From assembly GCA_024742485.1 (NCBI GenBank), contig JANSYK010000001.1:2418001-2482000 (forward strand): a stretch of DNA of 64,000 nt, written 5' to 3'. Below the pieces are notes generated by a model. The model was given only the letters and a program-made list of their open reading frames with translations. It made no database searches and was not told where the DNA came from. Numbering within the stretch: position 1 is the stretch's first letter; each line of letters begins with the position of its first letter. This stretch comes from Alphaproteobacteria bacterium. GTDB lineage: Bacteria > Pseudomonadota > Alphaproteobacteria > Rhizobiales > Rhizobiaceae. Of this stretch, positions 1 to 9,180 are shown one piece after another. Made by a program: the position numbers and the translations under genes.

Positions 1-1438
1 TCTGCGCCAGCCTTTGCGTGGCGTCATGCGCGGCTGTCAGGTCGGCCCCGTCACCTGCGGCGACCCGATAGGTGTCAATCGTATCGGCAAATTCCGCTGC
101 GGTCGCGCGCCAGTCCATCGGCAAAACAGGCAGCGCGGCATGACGCAGCACCGCCAGAGTATAGATGCGGATATCAGTCAACAGCACGTCGCGATCAGCA
201 ATTTCGAGCGTATCGTCCTCGGTGTGCCACGCAATGTTGCCGCCGCACCCCGACACCTCATAGTAGTCCTTTTCGGCGCGCAGATCATCGGGCATGGTGG
301 ATGACAGGCTGAAATAGGTCGGCAGGCCGATATTGTAAAAAGAATGGTCGCCCGCGCGTTTCGGGCGGATCCAGTCGGGTGTCTGGCCTGCGATCTCTTC
401 GATCACCGACGTCACATGCGCCTTCATTTCCGACATGCAGGTTGTCTTGTGATAGCTGGTCGCCCAGCGGCAGCCCGGACTGTCACAGTTCACCGACGCC
501 ACGCAATTGTTTTCAATATCCATGGCAAAGGCATCGGCATACCAGGTCGACCCCGCATAGCGGCCGGTCGAATGTCCGGGCCACCAGGCAATCCGGACCG
601 AGCGACGCAGTTTCCCGCGATGGTCAGACAGCACCCTTGCAAGCTCGAGCATGGTCGCATCGCCGGTCGCATTGTCACCGACACCGACCTCCCAACTGTC
701 ATAATGTCCATGCACCAGAACAAAGCGGTCTGGATCCTCGGTGCCATCGATCTGAACAACCGGGATCTTCTGCGTGAACCAGCCCTCCAGGAGGTCGCTG
801 CGCATTGTCACACTCTGGCCCGACCCGGCCATTTCGATCAGCGCCTTTCCATCCGGATTGTTGACAGCCAGCACCGGAATTTTCGGCTTGCGCGCCAGAT
901 CGGAAAGTCCCGGCGTGCCCCAGATCGTCGTGCAGGTGCCCCAATGAATGTTCTGGCCGGGATTGATCACGATGAGCCCCAGCGCGCCGGCTTCCTCGGC
1001 AATCGACGTCAGCGCCGGGTTGCCGAAGCCTTCGGTCAGCAGGATCCGCCCCTTCAATCGTTCCGCCAGGTTGCCCGCACCCTCGGCAAACAGGTCGGCC
1101 GCGTCGCGCGTGTAGTTCCTGAGATTCTTGACATTGGCGCCCAGATAGACGAGTTCGCCCGTCACGCCGTCCGGCACTGGCAGGCTCATCGAAGGCGGCT
1201 TGGCCCGAAAGGATTGTCCGTCAATCTCCACGGACGCCGAAAGGGGAACGGACAAATAGATATCCGGCTCATAAACGCTGTGCGGTATGCCCAGCCGCTG
1301 CAGCCGGCCGATAATCTCGTCGGCACCCTTGTTGACATCCTCCGGCATCCAGCGATGCATTGTGGAGAAAGTTTCAACAAGCGACCAGGGTTCCTCCAGG
1401 GTAATACTGGATAAAACGGTTTCTTCATCCGGTGTCAT
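1..1438 (-). CDS. M28-family peptidase homologue with PA-like insert, C-terminus cut by window edge
   Basis: The reading frame is open from an ATG at 1438 to base 1, so only about 479 N-terminal codons are present and the stop lies outside. GAGGAG sits 7 bases before the ATG. The fold reads as an M28 zinc aminopeptidase: HGHYDSW gives the first metal His and its HxD partner, GDNATGD the bridging Asp, VNCDSPG the third ligand and AWHTEDDTLE the last His. The Glu-Glu pair expected before a GL.GS motif is missing; the segment reads WWPGHSTGRYAGS. No signal peptide is seen, so it is probably cytoplasmic and acts after import. It is the last gene of the leftward peptide-importer arm, 21 bases after the permease, and is a paralogue of the protein at 4675-6444. 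A non-peptidase amidohydrolase role is possible. Confidence 0.88.
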   Translation of the reverse strand, partial: MTPDEETVLSSITLEEPWSLVETFSTMHRWMPEDVNKGADEIIGRLQRLGIPHSVYEPDIYLSVPLSASVEIDGQSFRAKPPSMSLPVPDGVTGELVYLGANVKNLRNYTRDAADLFAEGAGNLAERLKGRILLTEGFGNPALTSIAEEAGALGLIVINPGQNIHWGTCTTIWGTPGLSDLARKPKIPVLAVNNPDGKALIEMAGSGQSVTMRSDLLEGWFTQKIPVVQIDGTEDPDRFVLVHGHYDSWEVGVGDNATGDATMLELARVLSDHRGKLRRSVRIAWWPGHSTGRYAGSTWYADAFAMDIENNCVASVNCDSPGCRWATSYHKTTCMSEMKAHVTSVIEEIAGQTPDWIRPKRAGDHSFYNIGLPTYFSLSSTMPDDLRAEKDYYEVSGCGGNIAWHTEDDTLEIADRDVLLTDIRIYTLAVLRHAALPVLPMDWRATAAEFADTIDTYRVAAGDGADLTAAHDATQRLAQ

Positions 1439-1458
1439 CACCGATCTCCTCAACGTCG

Positions 1459-2481
1459 TCAGATTTTCACGCGTGGATCAAGCGCCGAATAGGTCAGATC
1501 GACAATCAGGCTGACCAGCACCACGATGGAGGCGTAGATCAATACGGCACCCTGCACCACGGGGTAGTCATTGGCGTAGATGGCATCGATCATGTAACGG
1601 CCAAGGCCGGGCCAGGAAAACACCGTTTCCGTCACGATCGAACCACCGAGATAAACACCGATTTCCAGCCCGATCACGGTCACCACGGGGATCATGGCAT
1701 TGCGCATGACATGGCGCCACAGGGTCTGGTTGAAGGTCAGACCACGGGCGAGCCCAGCCTTGACATAATCTTCATTGATGACCTCCAGCATACTGGCGCG
1801 TGTCGTCCGGGCAATCAGTGCCGCGGGAGTCAGTCCGAGTGTAATCGCCGGAAGAACCAGATGCGAAAGCAGGTCTTTCACGCCTGCCCAATTGCCCGTC
1901 AGCACGGCATCGAGCAATGGAAATCCCGTCACCGGAGTGATGATCGTGCTGAAGCTGATCATCCCGCTCACTGGCAGGATGTCGAGGCCGACGGAAAAGA
2001 CGATAATCAGCAATATTCCCATCCAGAAGACCGGCATGGAAATGCCCATGAGGCTGACCAGCATGGCGGCGGAATCAAAAATGGAATCGCGCTTGACGGC
2101 CGAAATCGTCCCGGCCGTCACCCCGATAATGGTCCCCAGAATGACCGCAAAGATCGCAAGTTCGATCGTCGCCTTGAGCTTTTCCCAGATCACCGGCAGG
2201 ACAGGTTCATTGGTCTGCAGGCTCTGGCCGAAATCACCTTGCAAGACCCGTGAAAACCAGTTCCAGTATTGCACATAGAAGGGTTGATCGAGACCCAGTT
2301 GGATCCGCAGCGCATCATATTGCGCCTGCGTGGTTTCCTCTTCTCCCAGAAGATTGAGAACCGGATCGCCGGGAATGGCTCGCATGAAGGCGAAGATGAT
2401 CAGAGACAGAACCAGCAGCACGATCACGGCATTGACGAGCCGTGTCGCAATGACAGCCAGCGTCCGTGTCCGGCCGGTCAT
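1459..2481 (-). CDS. Peptide/nickel-type ABC transporter permease (DppB family)
   Basis: Inner-membrane permease of a peptide-type ABC importer, about 340 residues as usual for DppB/OppB. An N-terminal membrane segment (LVNAVIVLLVLSLIIFAFM) is followed by the RAIPGDP motif typical of the family, a large periplasmic loop and further helices. The C-terminal half carries the ATPase-contacting stretch YVKAGLARGL. The ATG at 2481 overlaps the TGA of the upstream ATPase gene by 4 bases (ATGA), which fixes the start; a longer frame upstream lies inside that gene. Its partner permease (DppC type) is on the opposite arm at 9881-10756, an unusual split. The substrate is inferred to be a di- or oligopeptide from the flanking peptidase homologues. 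Confidence 0.93.
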   Translation of the reverse strand: MTGRTRTLAVIATRLVNAVIVLLVLSLIIFAFMRAIPGDPVLNLLGEEETTQAQYDALRIQLGLDQPFYVQYWNWFSRVLQGDFGQSLQTNEPVLPVIWEKLKATIELAIFAVILGTIIGVTAGTISAVKRDSIFDSAAMLVSLMGISMPVFWMGILLIIVFSVGLDILPVSGMISFSTIITPVTGFPLLDAVLTGNWAGVKDLLSHLVLPAITLGLTPAALIARTTRASMLEVINEDYVKAGLARGLTFNQTLWRHVMRNAMIPVVTVIGLEIGVYLGGSIVTETVFSWPGLGRYMIDAIYANDYPVVQGAVLIYASIVVLVSLIVDLTYSALDPRVKI

Positions 2482-3503
2482 GTAGATGCCTCCGCCGGGT
2501 GATGCAGATGGCAGGCCACAAGCCTGCTTCCGACCGGTTTGAGTTCCGGTTCGACCCGCTCGCAGGTGCCGTCGATACGCACCGGACAACGCGACGCAAA
2601 GGCACATCCGGTCGGCCGGTTGATATTGGAAGGTATCTCGCCCTCCAGCGGAACCTGCGCGTTGACACGATCGGGGTCCGGCTGCGGTGTCGCATCGATC
2701 AGCGCCCGCGTGTAGGGGTGCAGCGGATCGTCGAAAAGATCCTGTGTCGGGCCGACTTCCACCATTTGTCCGAGATACATCACGCCGGTTCGATGCGCCA
2801 GAAAACGCATCAGATTGAGATCATGGGTGATGAACAGGCAACCAAGCTGCATCTCGGCCTGCAGTTCAAGGATCATGTTGAGAATGACGGCCTGTACGGA
2901 CACGTCGAGGGCCGAGGTCGGCTCATCCAGCACCAGGAATTCCGGGTCCAGGATGAGGGCGCGCGCAATGGCAATGCGCTGGCGCTGGCCGCCTGAAAAC
3001 TCGTGCGGGTAGCGGTCATAATGATAGTCGGCCAGGCCAACCCGGTTCAGGACCTGCATGACCCGCTCGCGCCGCTGCGACGCATTCATGCCAGTGTGAA
3101 TGATCAGCGGATCGCCGACAATCCGGCCGATGGTCCGGCGCGGATTGAGCGATGTGTAAGGATCCTGGAACACCATCTGCACGCGGGGCCGGATTTCACT
3201 GGCAGAATAGTCCTGGATCGGCCGACTACGGAACCGAATCTCGCCCTCCGTCGGATCGATCAACCCCATTACGAGCCTTGCAACGGTGCTCTTTCCGCAG
3301 CCCGATTCCCCCGCAAGGCCGAAAATCTCGTTGGCCCTTATGGCCATGCTGACATTGTTCACCGCCCGCACGACGGGTGGTGTTTCCCATGGCAGGGAAG
3401 CACTGTTTCGAACCGGAAAACTCATGCCCAATCCACGAACGTCAATCAGTGGATCAGCATCCTGCGCCGGGCTTTCCGTCTGTTTTCGGGCCTTTTCCGT
3501 CAC
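2478..3503 (-). CDS. Peptide ABC transporter ATP-binding protein (DppF/OppF type)
   Basis: Cytoplasmic ATPase subunit, 341 residues. Walker A is GESGCGKST, the signature is EFSGGQRQR and Walker B is FLVLDEPTSALD. The C-terminal oligopeptide-transporter extension follows, with the Cys-containing segment CAFASRCPVR...CERVEP...CHLHHP seen in Dpp/Opp ATPases. The start is GTG at 3503, directly after the TAG of the preceding ATPase gene with no spacer, so translation is probably coupled. It should pair with the 3504-4481 ATPase to power the permeases at 1459-2481 and 9881-10756. Confidence 0.93.
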   Translation of the reverse strand: MTEKARKQTESPAQDADPLIDVRGLGMSFPVRNSASLPWETPPVVRAVNNVSMAIRANEIFGLAGESGCGKSTVARLVMGLIDPTEGEIRFRSRPIQDYSASEIRPRVQMVFQDPYTSLNPRRTIGRIVGDPLIIHTGMNASQRRERVMQVLNRVGLADYHYDRYPHEFSGGQRQRIAIARALILDPEFLVLDEPTSALDVSVQAVILNMILELQAEMQLGCLFITHDLNLMRFLAHRTGVMYLGQMVEVGPTQDLFDDPLHPYTRALIDATPQPDPDRVNAQVPLEGEIPSNINRPTGCAFASRCPVRIDGTCERVEPELKPVGSRLVACHLHHPAEAST

Positions 3504-4481
3504 CTACGTCTCCGCCTTGGCTGGTACACGCATGGGGTGGATGCAGGCCACCGCATGGTCCGGGCCGATTTGCGCGAGTGGCGGAAGTTTCGAACACGCC
3601 TCGCTGGCGCGATCACACCGGTTGGAAAAGCGACAGCCGGCCGGTGGATCGACCAGGTCGGGCACCATGCCCGGAATGGCTTCCAGGCGTGTTTTTCCCG
3701 GTGCCGGCAGGGCATTCAGCAATTTGACCGTATAGGGATGCGCCGGTTCGCGGAAAATCTCCCGCACCGGGCCTGATTCGACAATGCGACCGGCATACAT
3801 GACGATGATTCGGTCGCAATTTTCCGCCGCCACGCCGAGATCGTGGGTAATCAACAAAAGGGAACTGTTCTGTTTGCTGCGAATTTCGCCAAGCAACCGA
3901 AGGATCTGCGCCTGGATCGACACGTCCAGCGCCGATGTCGGCTCATCGGCGATCATCAGGCGTGATCCGCCAACCATGCCCATGGCGATCATCACACGCT
4001 GCGCCATGCCGCCGGACAGCTCGAAGGAATAGCTCTGCATCACCCGCTGGGCATCGCCCAGCCCGACCTGTTCGAGGGTTTCGAGAGCCAAAGCCTGCGC
4101 GGCAGCCCGGTCCATCCCCCGTGCAACGGTTGCCGCTTCCATGAGTTGGTTGCCAACCGTGGCGGTGGGATCCAGCGCTTTTTTCGGTTCCTGGAAGATG
4201 AAGGATATCTTGCGGCCACGGATCTTCCGCATGTCCCGCTCGGAGTATTTGAGGAGATCATCCTTTTCCAGCAGGATCTCGCCGCTCTCGATCTTTCCAG
4301 GCGGTTCGACGAACCCCATGATCGCCCGCGCAGTGACACTTTTTCCACATCCCGTCTCACCCACCAGACCCACGGATTCGCCCTGTCCGATGGAAAACCG
4401 GACACCCTCAAGCGCCTTCACGACACCGCGATAAGTGTAAAAATTGATCTTGAGATCGCGGACTTCGAGCAATGGCTCCAT
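3504..4481 (-). CDS. Peptide ABC transporter ATP-binding protein (DppD/OppD type)
   Basis: First gene of the leftward operon, 325 residues. Walker A is GETGCGKS, the signature is ELSGGMAQRV and Walker B is LMIADEPTSALD, followed by a DppD-type tail with Cys residues (CRFSNRCDRASEAC). It forms the ATPase heterodimer with the next gene. The ATG at 4481 faces the rightward arm across a 193-base divergent control region. No unusual residues were noticed. Confidence 0.93.
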   Translation of the reverse strand: MEPLLEVRDLKINFYTYRGVVKALEGVRFSIGQGESVGLVGETGCGKSVTARAIMGFVEPPGKIESGEILLEKDDLLKYSERDMRKIRGRKISFIFQEPKKALDPTATVGNQLMEAATVARGMDRAAAQALALETLEQVGLGDAQRVMQSYSFELSGGMAQRVMIAMGMVGGSRLMIADEPTSALDVSIQAQILRLLGEIRSKQNSSLLLITHDLGVAAENCDRIIVMYAGRIVESGPVREIFREPAHPYTVKLLNALPAPGKTRLEAIPGMVPDLVDPPAGCRFSNRCDRASEACSKLPPLAQIGPDHAVACIHPMRVPAKAET

Positions 4482-4619
4482 CAGCGCGATTTGCGGTTTG
4501 TGTGCATCATTGACCGTTCTTTTGCGTTACCGGCTCCGGCGCGCAGAGCCTGACTGCCGGGAAGGCTAAGTTGCGTGAACTTGCGTTGTCAAATATGTTT
4601 TTCACTTGCTTAAACCATC

Positions 4620-4651
4620 AAATCCATGCTGTGATAAATCCAAATGGATTT
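4620..4651. promoter_or_regulatory. Inverted-repeat operator candidate in the divergent peptide-locus promoter
   Basis: AAATCCAT at 4620-4627 is mirrored by ATGGATTT at 4644-4651. Inside the same stretch, AAATCC-AAAT-GGATTT (4636-4651) is a perfect 6-base inverted repeat, so three half-sites cluster about 25 bases before the rightward start. The 4482-4674 gap lies between the two arms and has no gene. It probably carries both promoters, but no clear -35/-10 pair stood out. The regulator is unknown; no regulator gene is adjacent. Confidence 0.4.
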
Positions 4652-4674
4652 AATTTCAAGTGAATTGCCGGATC

Positions 4675-6444
4675 ATGACCCAATTTGAAAATACCGCCAG
4701 ACAGGCTGTTTCTGCGGAGGGACTGCAACAAAGCGTCTCCTATCTGTGCTCCCTCGGCGAGAAGGTTCCAGGGACCGCGGAAGAAGAAAAAGCCTGTACC
4801 TATATCACTGATAAGCTTGCCGAATATGGCATCGAACACACCGTCCACCGGTTCGACAGCTATGTCAGCGCGCCCGTCTCCGCAAAGGTTCTGATCACCG
4901 CGCCTGAAACTCTGGAGGTCGAGGCCGTCGGCGTGGCATTTGGCCTCTCGACCCCGCCCGATGGATTTTCCTCGGATGTCGTTTTCGTCGGAACCGGAAC
5001 ACCGCAGGAATATGAGGGCAAGGATGTCAGCGGCAAGATCGTGCTGCTGGAAAAGCTGCCCACGCCGGAACGCGCGACAGTCGCCGCCGCCATGGGCGCC
5101 ACCGGCATGATCTGCATGTCCGCCGGCAAACAGCGGCACAAGATGATCATTACACCGGTCTGGGGCACACCGGGCTATGACGAGGCCCGGAAAATACCGC
5201 GTGTGCATGTCGCGTCCATCGCCGGCGATGACGGCCGTCCGCTGATCGAGTGGGCAAAGGCCGGATCGCTCGAGGCGACCATGGTCACGGAAACATTCGA
5301 AGGGTGGCGCGAAGTTCTGCTGCCGGTCGCGGAGATCAAGGGCCGGGAACCGGAATTCGTCCTGGTGGGTTCCCATTACTGTTCCTGGTTCGAGGGATCG
5401 ACCGACAATGTCACCGGTGACAGCTGCATCCTGGAAATGGCCAGGCTCCTGAAGCAGAACGAGGGCAATCTTCGATACGGCGCCCGCTTTGCCTGGTGGC
5501 CCGGTCACAGCCACGCCCGCTATTCGGGATCAACCTGGTATGCCGATACCTTCTGGCAGGATCTCTTCGATCATGCCATTTCCTACTTCAATATCGACAG
5601 CCCCGGCGTGAAGGGCGCGACGGTCTACGTCCCGCGCCACCAGATGGGCGAGGTCTCGGAATTCAACGAGGCCACGACCAAGGAAATCACCGGCTGGGAC
5701 ACCGACACATCAAGCCGGGCCCAATTGGCACTCGGCAAACGCAAGGACAAATATGTTTCGTCGACCCGTCCGTCCCGCGCGGCCGACCAGTCCTTCTGGG
5801 GGGTCGGCCTGTCATCGATTTCCGTCTATGGCATGCTCACGCCGGACGATCCCAACCGGGACCCGAATGTCGGTGGCTCCGGCGGCGCCTGGTGGTGGCA
5901 TTCGCAGCATGAATCGGTCGACAAGGCCGATATGGATATTCTCAGTCAGGATGTCAGGCTCTACATCACCATCCTTTCAAGATTGTGCAATGCGACGGTA
6001 TTGCCCTTCAACTACACGCTCTCCGCTCAGGATTTTCTCGATGCGCTACGCGAATATGATGAGGAAGCCGGGCAGTGGCTGGACTTCGATCCGCTGAAGG
6101 CAAAGGCACAATCACTGCAAAATGCAGTTGCAGCCATGCACAAGGCCGCAGAGCACCTGACGGACGACGCCGAGACCAGCAGGGTCAACCGAACATATTT
6201 GCGACTCGCCCGCTGGCTCAACCCGGTGCTGTTTCAGACCCGCAGCGGATATGAGCATGATCCGGCCTTGTCTTCGCGCTGCTTGCCGGGACTGTCCGGA
6301 GCCCTGAAACTGAAATCCATGGATCCGCAGTCCGATGCATTCAAATTCGACATTGTGGGACTGAAAAGAGAGATCAACAGGATCAGCCATCATCTTACCG
6401 AAGCGCAACGTCTGGTCGATGGATGGCTGCAGCGCGCCGGTTAA
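4675..6444 (+). CDS. M28-family peptidase homologue with altered active site
   Basis: 589 residues from ATG 4675; a GTG at 4660 is an alternative start and neither has a strong ribosome site. Paralogue of the truncated protein at 1-1438. Residues 60-225 form the PA-like insert. The M28 core starts at VLVGSHYCSW (His234; Cys236 replaces the Asp of HxD), then TDNVTGD (Asp244), WWPGHS (274-279) where a Glu-Glu pair is expected, NIDSPG, and WWWHSQHESVDKAD with the final His. A helical C-terminal region of about 140 residues follows. No signal peptide is seen. First gene of the rightward arm. Metal ligands are mostly kept while the general-base Glu is absent, so the chemistry may differ from an ordinary aminopeptidase. 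Confidence 0.9.
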   Translation: MTQFENTARQAVSAEGLQQSVSYLCSLGEKVPGTAEEEKACTYITDKLAEYGIEHTVHRFDSYVSAPVSAKVLITAPETLEVEAVGVAFGLSTPPDGFSSDVVFVGTGTPQEYEGKDVSGKIVLLEKLPTPERATVAAAMGATGMICMSAGKQRHKMIITPVWGTPGYDEARKIPRVHVASIAGDDGRPLIEWAKAGSLEATMVTETFEGWREVLLPVAEIKGREPEFVLVGSHYCSWFEGSTDNVTGDSCILEMARLLKQNEGNLRYGARFAWWPGHSHARYSGSTWYADTFWQDLFDHAISYFNIDSPGVKGATVYVPRHQMGEVSEFNEATTKEITGWDTDTSSRAQLALGKRKDKYVSSTRPSRAADQSFWGVGLSSISVYGMLTPDDPNRDPNVGGSGGAWWWHSQHESVDKADMDILSQDVRLYITILSRLCNATVLPFNYTLSAQDFLDALREYDEEAGQWLDFDPLKAKAQSLQNAVAAMHKAAEHLTDDAETSRVNRTYLRLARWLNPVLFQTRSGYEHDPALSSRCLPGLSGALKLKSMDPQSDAFKFDIVGLKREINRISHHLTEAQRLVDGWLQRAG

Positions 6445-6492
6445 CCGGCAGGCGTTGTCGCATCGCACCAGAACAAACAGGGAGAACACAAA

Positions 6493-8049
6493 ATGGCATT
6501 AAAACTTAAATTTCTGTCGGGATTGACCGCCGCCGTTCTGCTGCTGTCGGGAATCGTGGCATCAGCTGAGACGCTGATCGTCGCCCGTGGCTCGGATGCC
6601 AATTCGCTGGATCCGGCCGAAGGCACGTCCTTCGAGGCGATCAAGGTCGCAGACTGGACCTTTGACGGTCTTGTGCGTTTTGATGGCAACAGCCACAAGA
6701 TTGTGCCGGCGCTGGCTGAAAGCTGGGACCTGTCGGATGACGGGTTGACCTGGACATTCAAACTGCGTGATGGCGTCACCTTTCACGACGGAACACCGCT
6801 GAATGCCGAAGCGGTTGCCTTTTCGCTGGAGCGGCAGCGCGACAAGGAGCACCCCTATCATTGTGCCAATTGCCGCCGCTGGAGCGCCAAATTCGCCGCC
6901 ATCGAGAAAACCACAGCACTTGACGACAAGACGGTCGAGATCAAGCTGAAGGAGCCGGCACCCGCGCTGCTCGTCAACCTTGCTTTCTATATTGGCTACA
7001 TCGTCAGTCCGACGGCTGTCATGGCCGATCCGGAAGGTTTCCGGTCGAATCCGGTCGGCACAGGCCCCTTCAAATTTGTCCGCTGGGAACGTGACAATTT
7101 CATCGAATATGAGGCCAACAAGGATTATTACCTTGGCGCGCCAAAGGTCGACAAACTGATTGTCCGGGTCATCCCGAACAATGACGTTCGTTTCCTGGCA
7201 CTGAAGAAAGGCGAAGTCCATCTGATCTATGGCGTTCCTTTCCCGCAGTTCGGTGAAGTCGATAGCGACCCGAACCTGACGTTGCATCAGTCGCCGACCC
7301 TGGGCATTTCGTTCATGGCAATGAACACCGAACAGCCGCCCTTTGACGACATCAAGGTTCGCCAGGCCGTTGCCCACGCGATCAACAAGGACCGCATGTT
7401 CCAGACGGTGTTTTTCGGACGCGGTGAGATTGCCAATCAGGTGATTCCCTCGACCTGGTGGGGCCACAGCGACGGCGCCGCGAGCTATGACTATGATCCG
7501 GAAAAGGCCAAGGCGCTGCTCAAGGAAGCCGGTATCGAAGACGGGTTCAAGACCACTTTGACATCCTGGACAAACCCTCGGCCTTATCTTCCGGCACCAC
7601 GCGATGCCGTGTCCCTGATCAAGTCCGACCTTGGTGCCATTGGCATCGATGTGGACGTGCAGACCATGAACTGGTCGACGTTCCGGGAAAGCCGCGGCAA
7701 GGGTGAATATGGCCTGACCATGGGCGGTTGGATTTCCGGCACCCTGGATCCCGACGGCATCATCTATGCCCTCTTCCACAGCCGCTATATTCGCGAGAAG
7801 GATGCCCTGAACTGGGCCCGTTACCGCGACGAGGAACTCGACGCGGTTCTGGAGAAGGCGCGCGGCATCTATGATCAGGACGAACGCGATCCGCTCTACA
7901 AGGAAGCGGCCGACCGGATCACCAATGCCGCGACGGGCGTCTTCTTCGCCCATCCGATTACCGCGATTGCAACCCGGTCGAATGTCAAGAATGCATTCAT
8001 TCACGATTCGAACTGGGTCCCGCTTCACGAGGTCGAAATCGTCGAATAA
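6493..8049 (+). CDS. Peptide ABC transporter substrate-binding protein (SBP_bac_5 family)
   Basis: 518 residues with a classic Sec signal peptide (hydrophobic core LTAAVLLLSGIV, cleavage near ASA-ET). The mature protein opens with the family hallmark LDPAEG...TFDGLVRFDG and LAESWDLSDDGLTWTFKLRDGVTFHDG, and ends with a C-terminal lobe (FFAHPITAIA). It is the periplasmic receptor for the importer encoded on both arms. GGGAG upstream of the ATG is a good ribosome site. A GC-rich hairpin follows the stop codon, which would favour extra receptor over downstream products. Confidence 0.94.
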   Translation: MALKLKFLSGLTAAVLLLSGIVASAETLIVARGSDANSLDPAEGTSFEAIKVADWTFDGLVRFDGNSHKIVPALAESWDLSDDGLTWTFKLRDGVTFHDGTPLNAEAVAFSLERQRDKEHPYHCANCRRWSAKFAAIEKTTALDDKTVEIKLKEPAPALLVNLAFYIGYIVSPTAVMADPEGFRSNPVGTGPFKFVRWERDNFIEYEANKDYYLGAPKVDKLIVRVIPNNDVRFLALKKGEVHLIYGVPFPQFGEVDSDPNLTLHQSPTLGISFMAMNTEQPPFDDIKVRQAVAHAINKDRMFQTVFFGRGEIANQVIPSTWWGHSDGAASYDYDPEKAKALLKEAGIEDGFKTTLTSWTNPRPYLPAPRDAVSLIKSDLGAIGIDVDVQTMNWSTFRESRGKGEYGLTMGGWISGTLDPDGIIYALFHSRYIREKDALNWARYRDEELDAVLEKARGIYDQDERDPLYKEAADRITNAATGVFFAHPITAIATRSNVKNAFIHDSNWVPLHEVEIVE

Positions 8050-8057
8050 CAGAAAGG

Positions 8058-8080
8058 CCGGGCGGCACCATGCCGCCCGG
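8058..8080 (+). other. Intercistronic hairpin after the binding-protein gene
   Basis: CCGGGCGGC (8058-8066), loop ACCAT, GCCGCCCGG (8072-8080): a perfect 9-base stem 8 bases after the stop, with no T-run. It ends 8 bases before the next ATG. Such hairpins protect the upstream message from 3' decay or cause partial termination; the effect here is inferred. Confidence 0.6.
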
Positions 8081-8088
8081 TCATCCAC

Positions 8089-9180
8089 ATGGCCACCGTA
8101 TCCGGGATTACAGCCACGCCGCTGCGTCTGACGCTTGCCAACCCGCTGGCAACGTCGAAGCGAACTTACGGCAGCCTGGATATCATCATCGTTCGCGCCG
8201 ACAGCAAATGCGGGGCCACCGGGTGGGGCGAAGCGCGCGAATGCACCCACATCACCGGCGAAACGCTCGTTGGAATGTGTGATGCCATCAAGAGCCATCT
8301 CGGTCCGGCCGTCATCGATCTCGAACCGGGTGATCTCGCTCACGCCCATCGACGCATGAACGCGGCAATGATCAACAACACTGCAGCAAAATCGGCCATC
8401 GACATGGCCCTTCATGATTTGGCCGGTCTGTTGGCCGGCCTGCCGGTCTCCCGGCTTCTGGGTGGCGGCCCGCGTGGTCCGATTGAAACGTCCAAGGCCG
8501 TCTCGGTCGGCAAGACCAGGGCAATGGTCGACCAGGCCCGGGACTTTGTGGCCGCAGGTTTCAGGACACTGAAACTCAAAACCGGCCTCGATGAAAAGCA
8601 GGAATTGAGCGCCATCACTGCGATCCGGGACACCGTTGGACCGCACATCAATCTCAAACTGGACGCCAATCAGGGTTGGTCACTGCCACAGGCCACGCGG
8701 TTTCTGTCGGCAGTGGAACACCTGGACATTCAGATGGTTGAACAGCCTCTCGCAGCCTGGGACCTTGCCGGCCATGCTGAATTGCGCCGCCGAACACCGA
8801 TCCCGGTGATGCTGGATGAGAGCGTACACGGTCCCCGTGACGCCCGGCGGGCAATCGAGACAGGCGCGGCGGATCTGATCAACATCAAGCTGATCAAGAC
8901 CGGTGGACTGGCGCCGGCGCGGGACCTCACATCCATCTGTGAGGCAGCGGGAATCGCCTGCCAGATCGGCACACTCGACACCGGCATCGGCAGCGCGGCG
9001 GCAGCCCATTGTGTTCACGCCTGTCCCGTCATCCGCTTTGCCGAAATCAATGGTCCAACCCGGCTGGCAAGGGATTTGGCCACGGGATTACAAGTCACGG
9101 ACGGCCATGTCATACTGAGTGAAGGGCCCGGCCTTGGTATTCAAATCGACAAACAAGCGATCGAGGAAATCAGCCCATGA
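8089..9180 (+). CDS. Enolase-superfamily racemase/epimerase (muconate-lactonizing subgroup)
   Basis: 363 residues. The muconate lactonizing enzyme (MLE) subgroup catalytic layout is complete: the KxK pair in TLKLKTG, metal ligands in LKLDANQGW (Asp), QMVEQPL (Glu) and VMLDESV (Asp), and the opposite-face Lys in INIKLIKTGG. This two-Lys arrangement supports 1,1-proton transfer (racemase/epimerase) on a carboxylate. The C-terminal DxD motif of Ala-Glu dipeptide epimerases is not seen; the segment reads GTLDTGIGSA...FAEINGP. N-acylamino-acid racemase, dipeptide epimerase or cycloisomerase are all possible. The peptide importer next to it favours a peptide or N-acyl amino acid substrate. No clear ribosome site precedes the ATG, which lies just after a hairpin. 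Confidence 0.87.
   Translation: MATVSGITATPLRLTLANPLATSKRTYGSLDIIIVRADSKCGATGWGEARECTHITGETLVGMCDAIKSHLGPAVIDLEPGDLAHAHRRMNAAMINNTAAKSAIDMALHDLAGLLAGLPVSRLLGGGPRGPIETSKAVSVGKTRAMVDQARDFVAAGFRTLKLKTGLDEKQELSAITAIRDTVGPHINLKLDANQGWSLPQATRFLSAVEHLDIQMVEQPLAAWDLAGHAELRRRTPIPVMLDESVHGPRDARRAIETGAADLINIKLIKTGGLAPARDLTSICEAAGIACQIGTLDTGIGSAAAAHCVHACPVIRFAEINGPTRLARDLATGLQVTDGHVILSEGPGLGIQIDKQAIEEISP

Noticed and set aside
1-1430. Several long frames on the plus strand opposite the M28 homologue
   Set aside because: They are antisense shadows of the conserved minus-strand peptidase frame; their translations lack any domain and are rich in Arg and Pro.
6562-8646. A 694-codon minus-strand open frame opposite the receptor and epimerase genes
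   Set aside because: The plus strand carries two clear enzyme/transport families over the same bases. The antisense frame has no recognisable motif and reflects GC-rich third codon positions.
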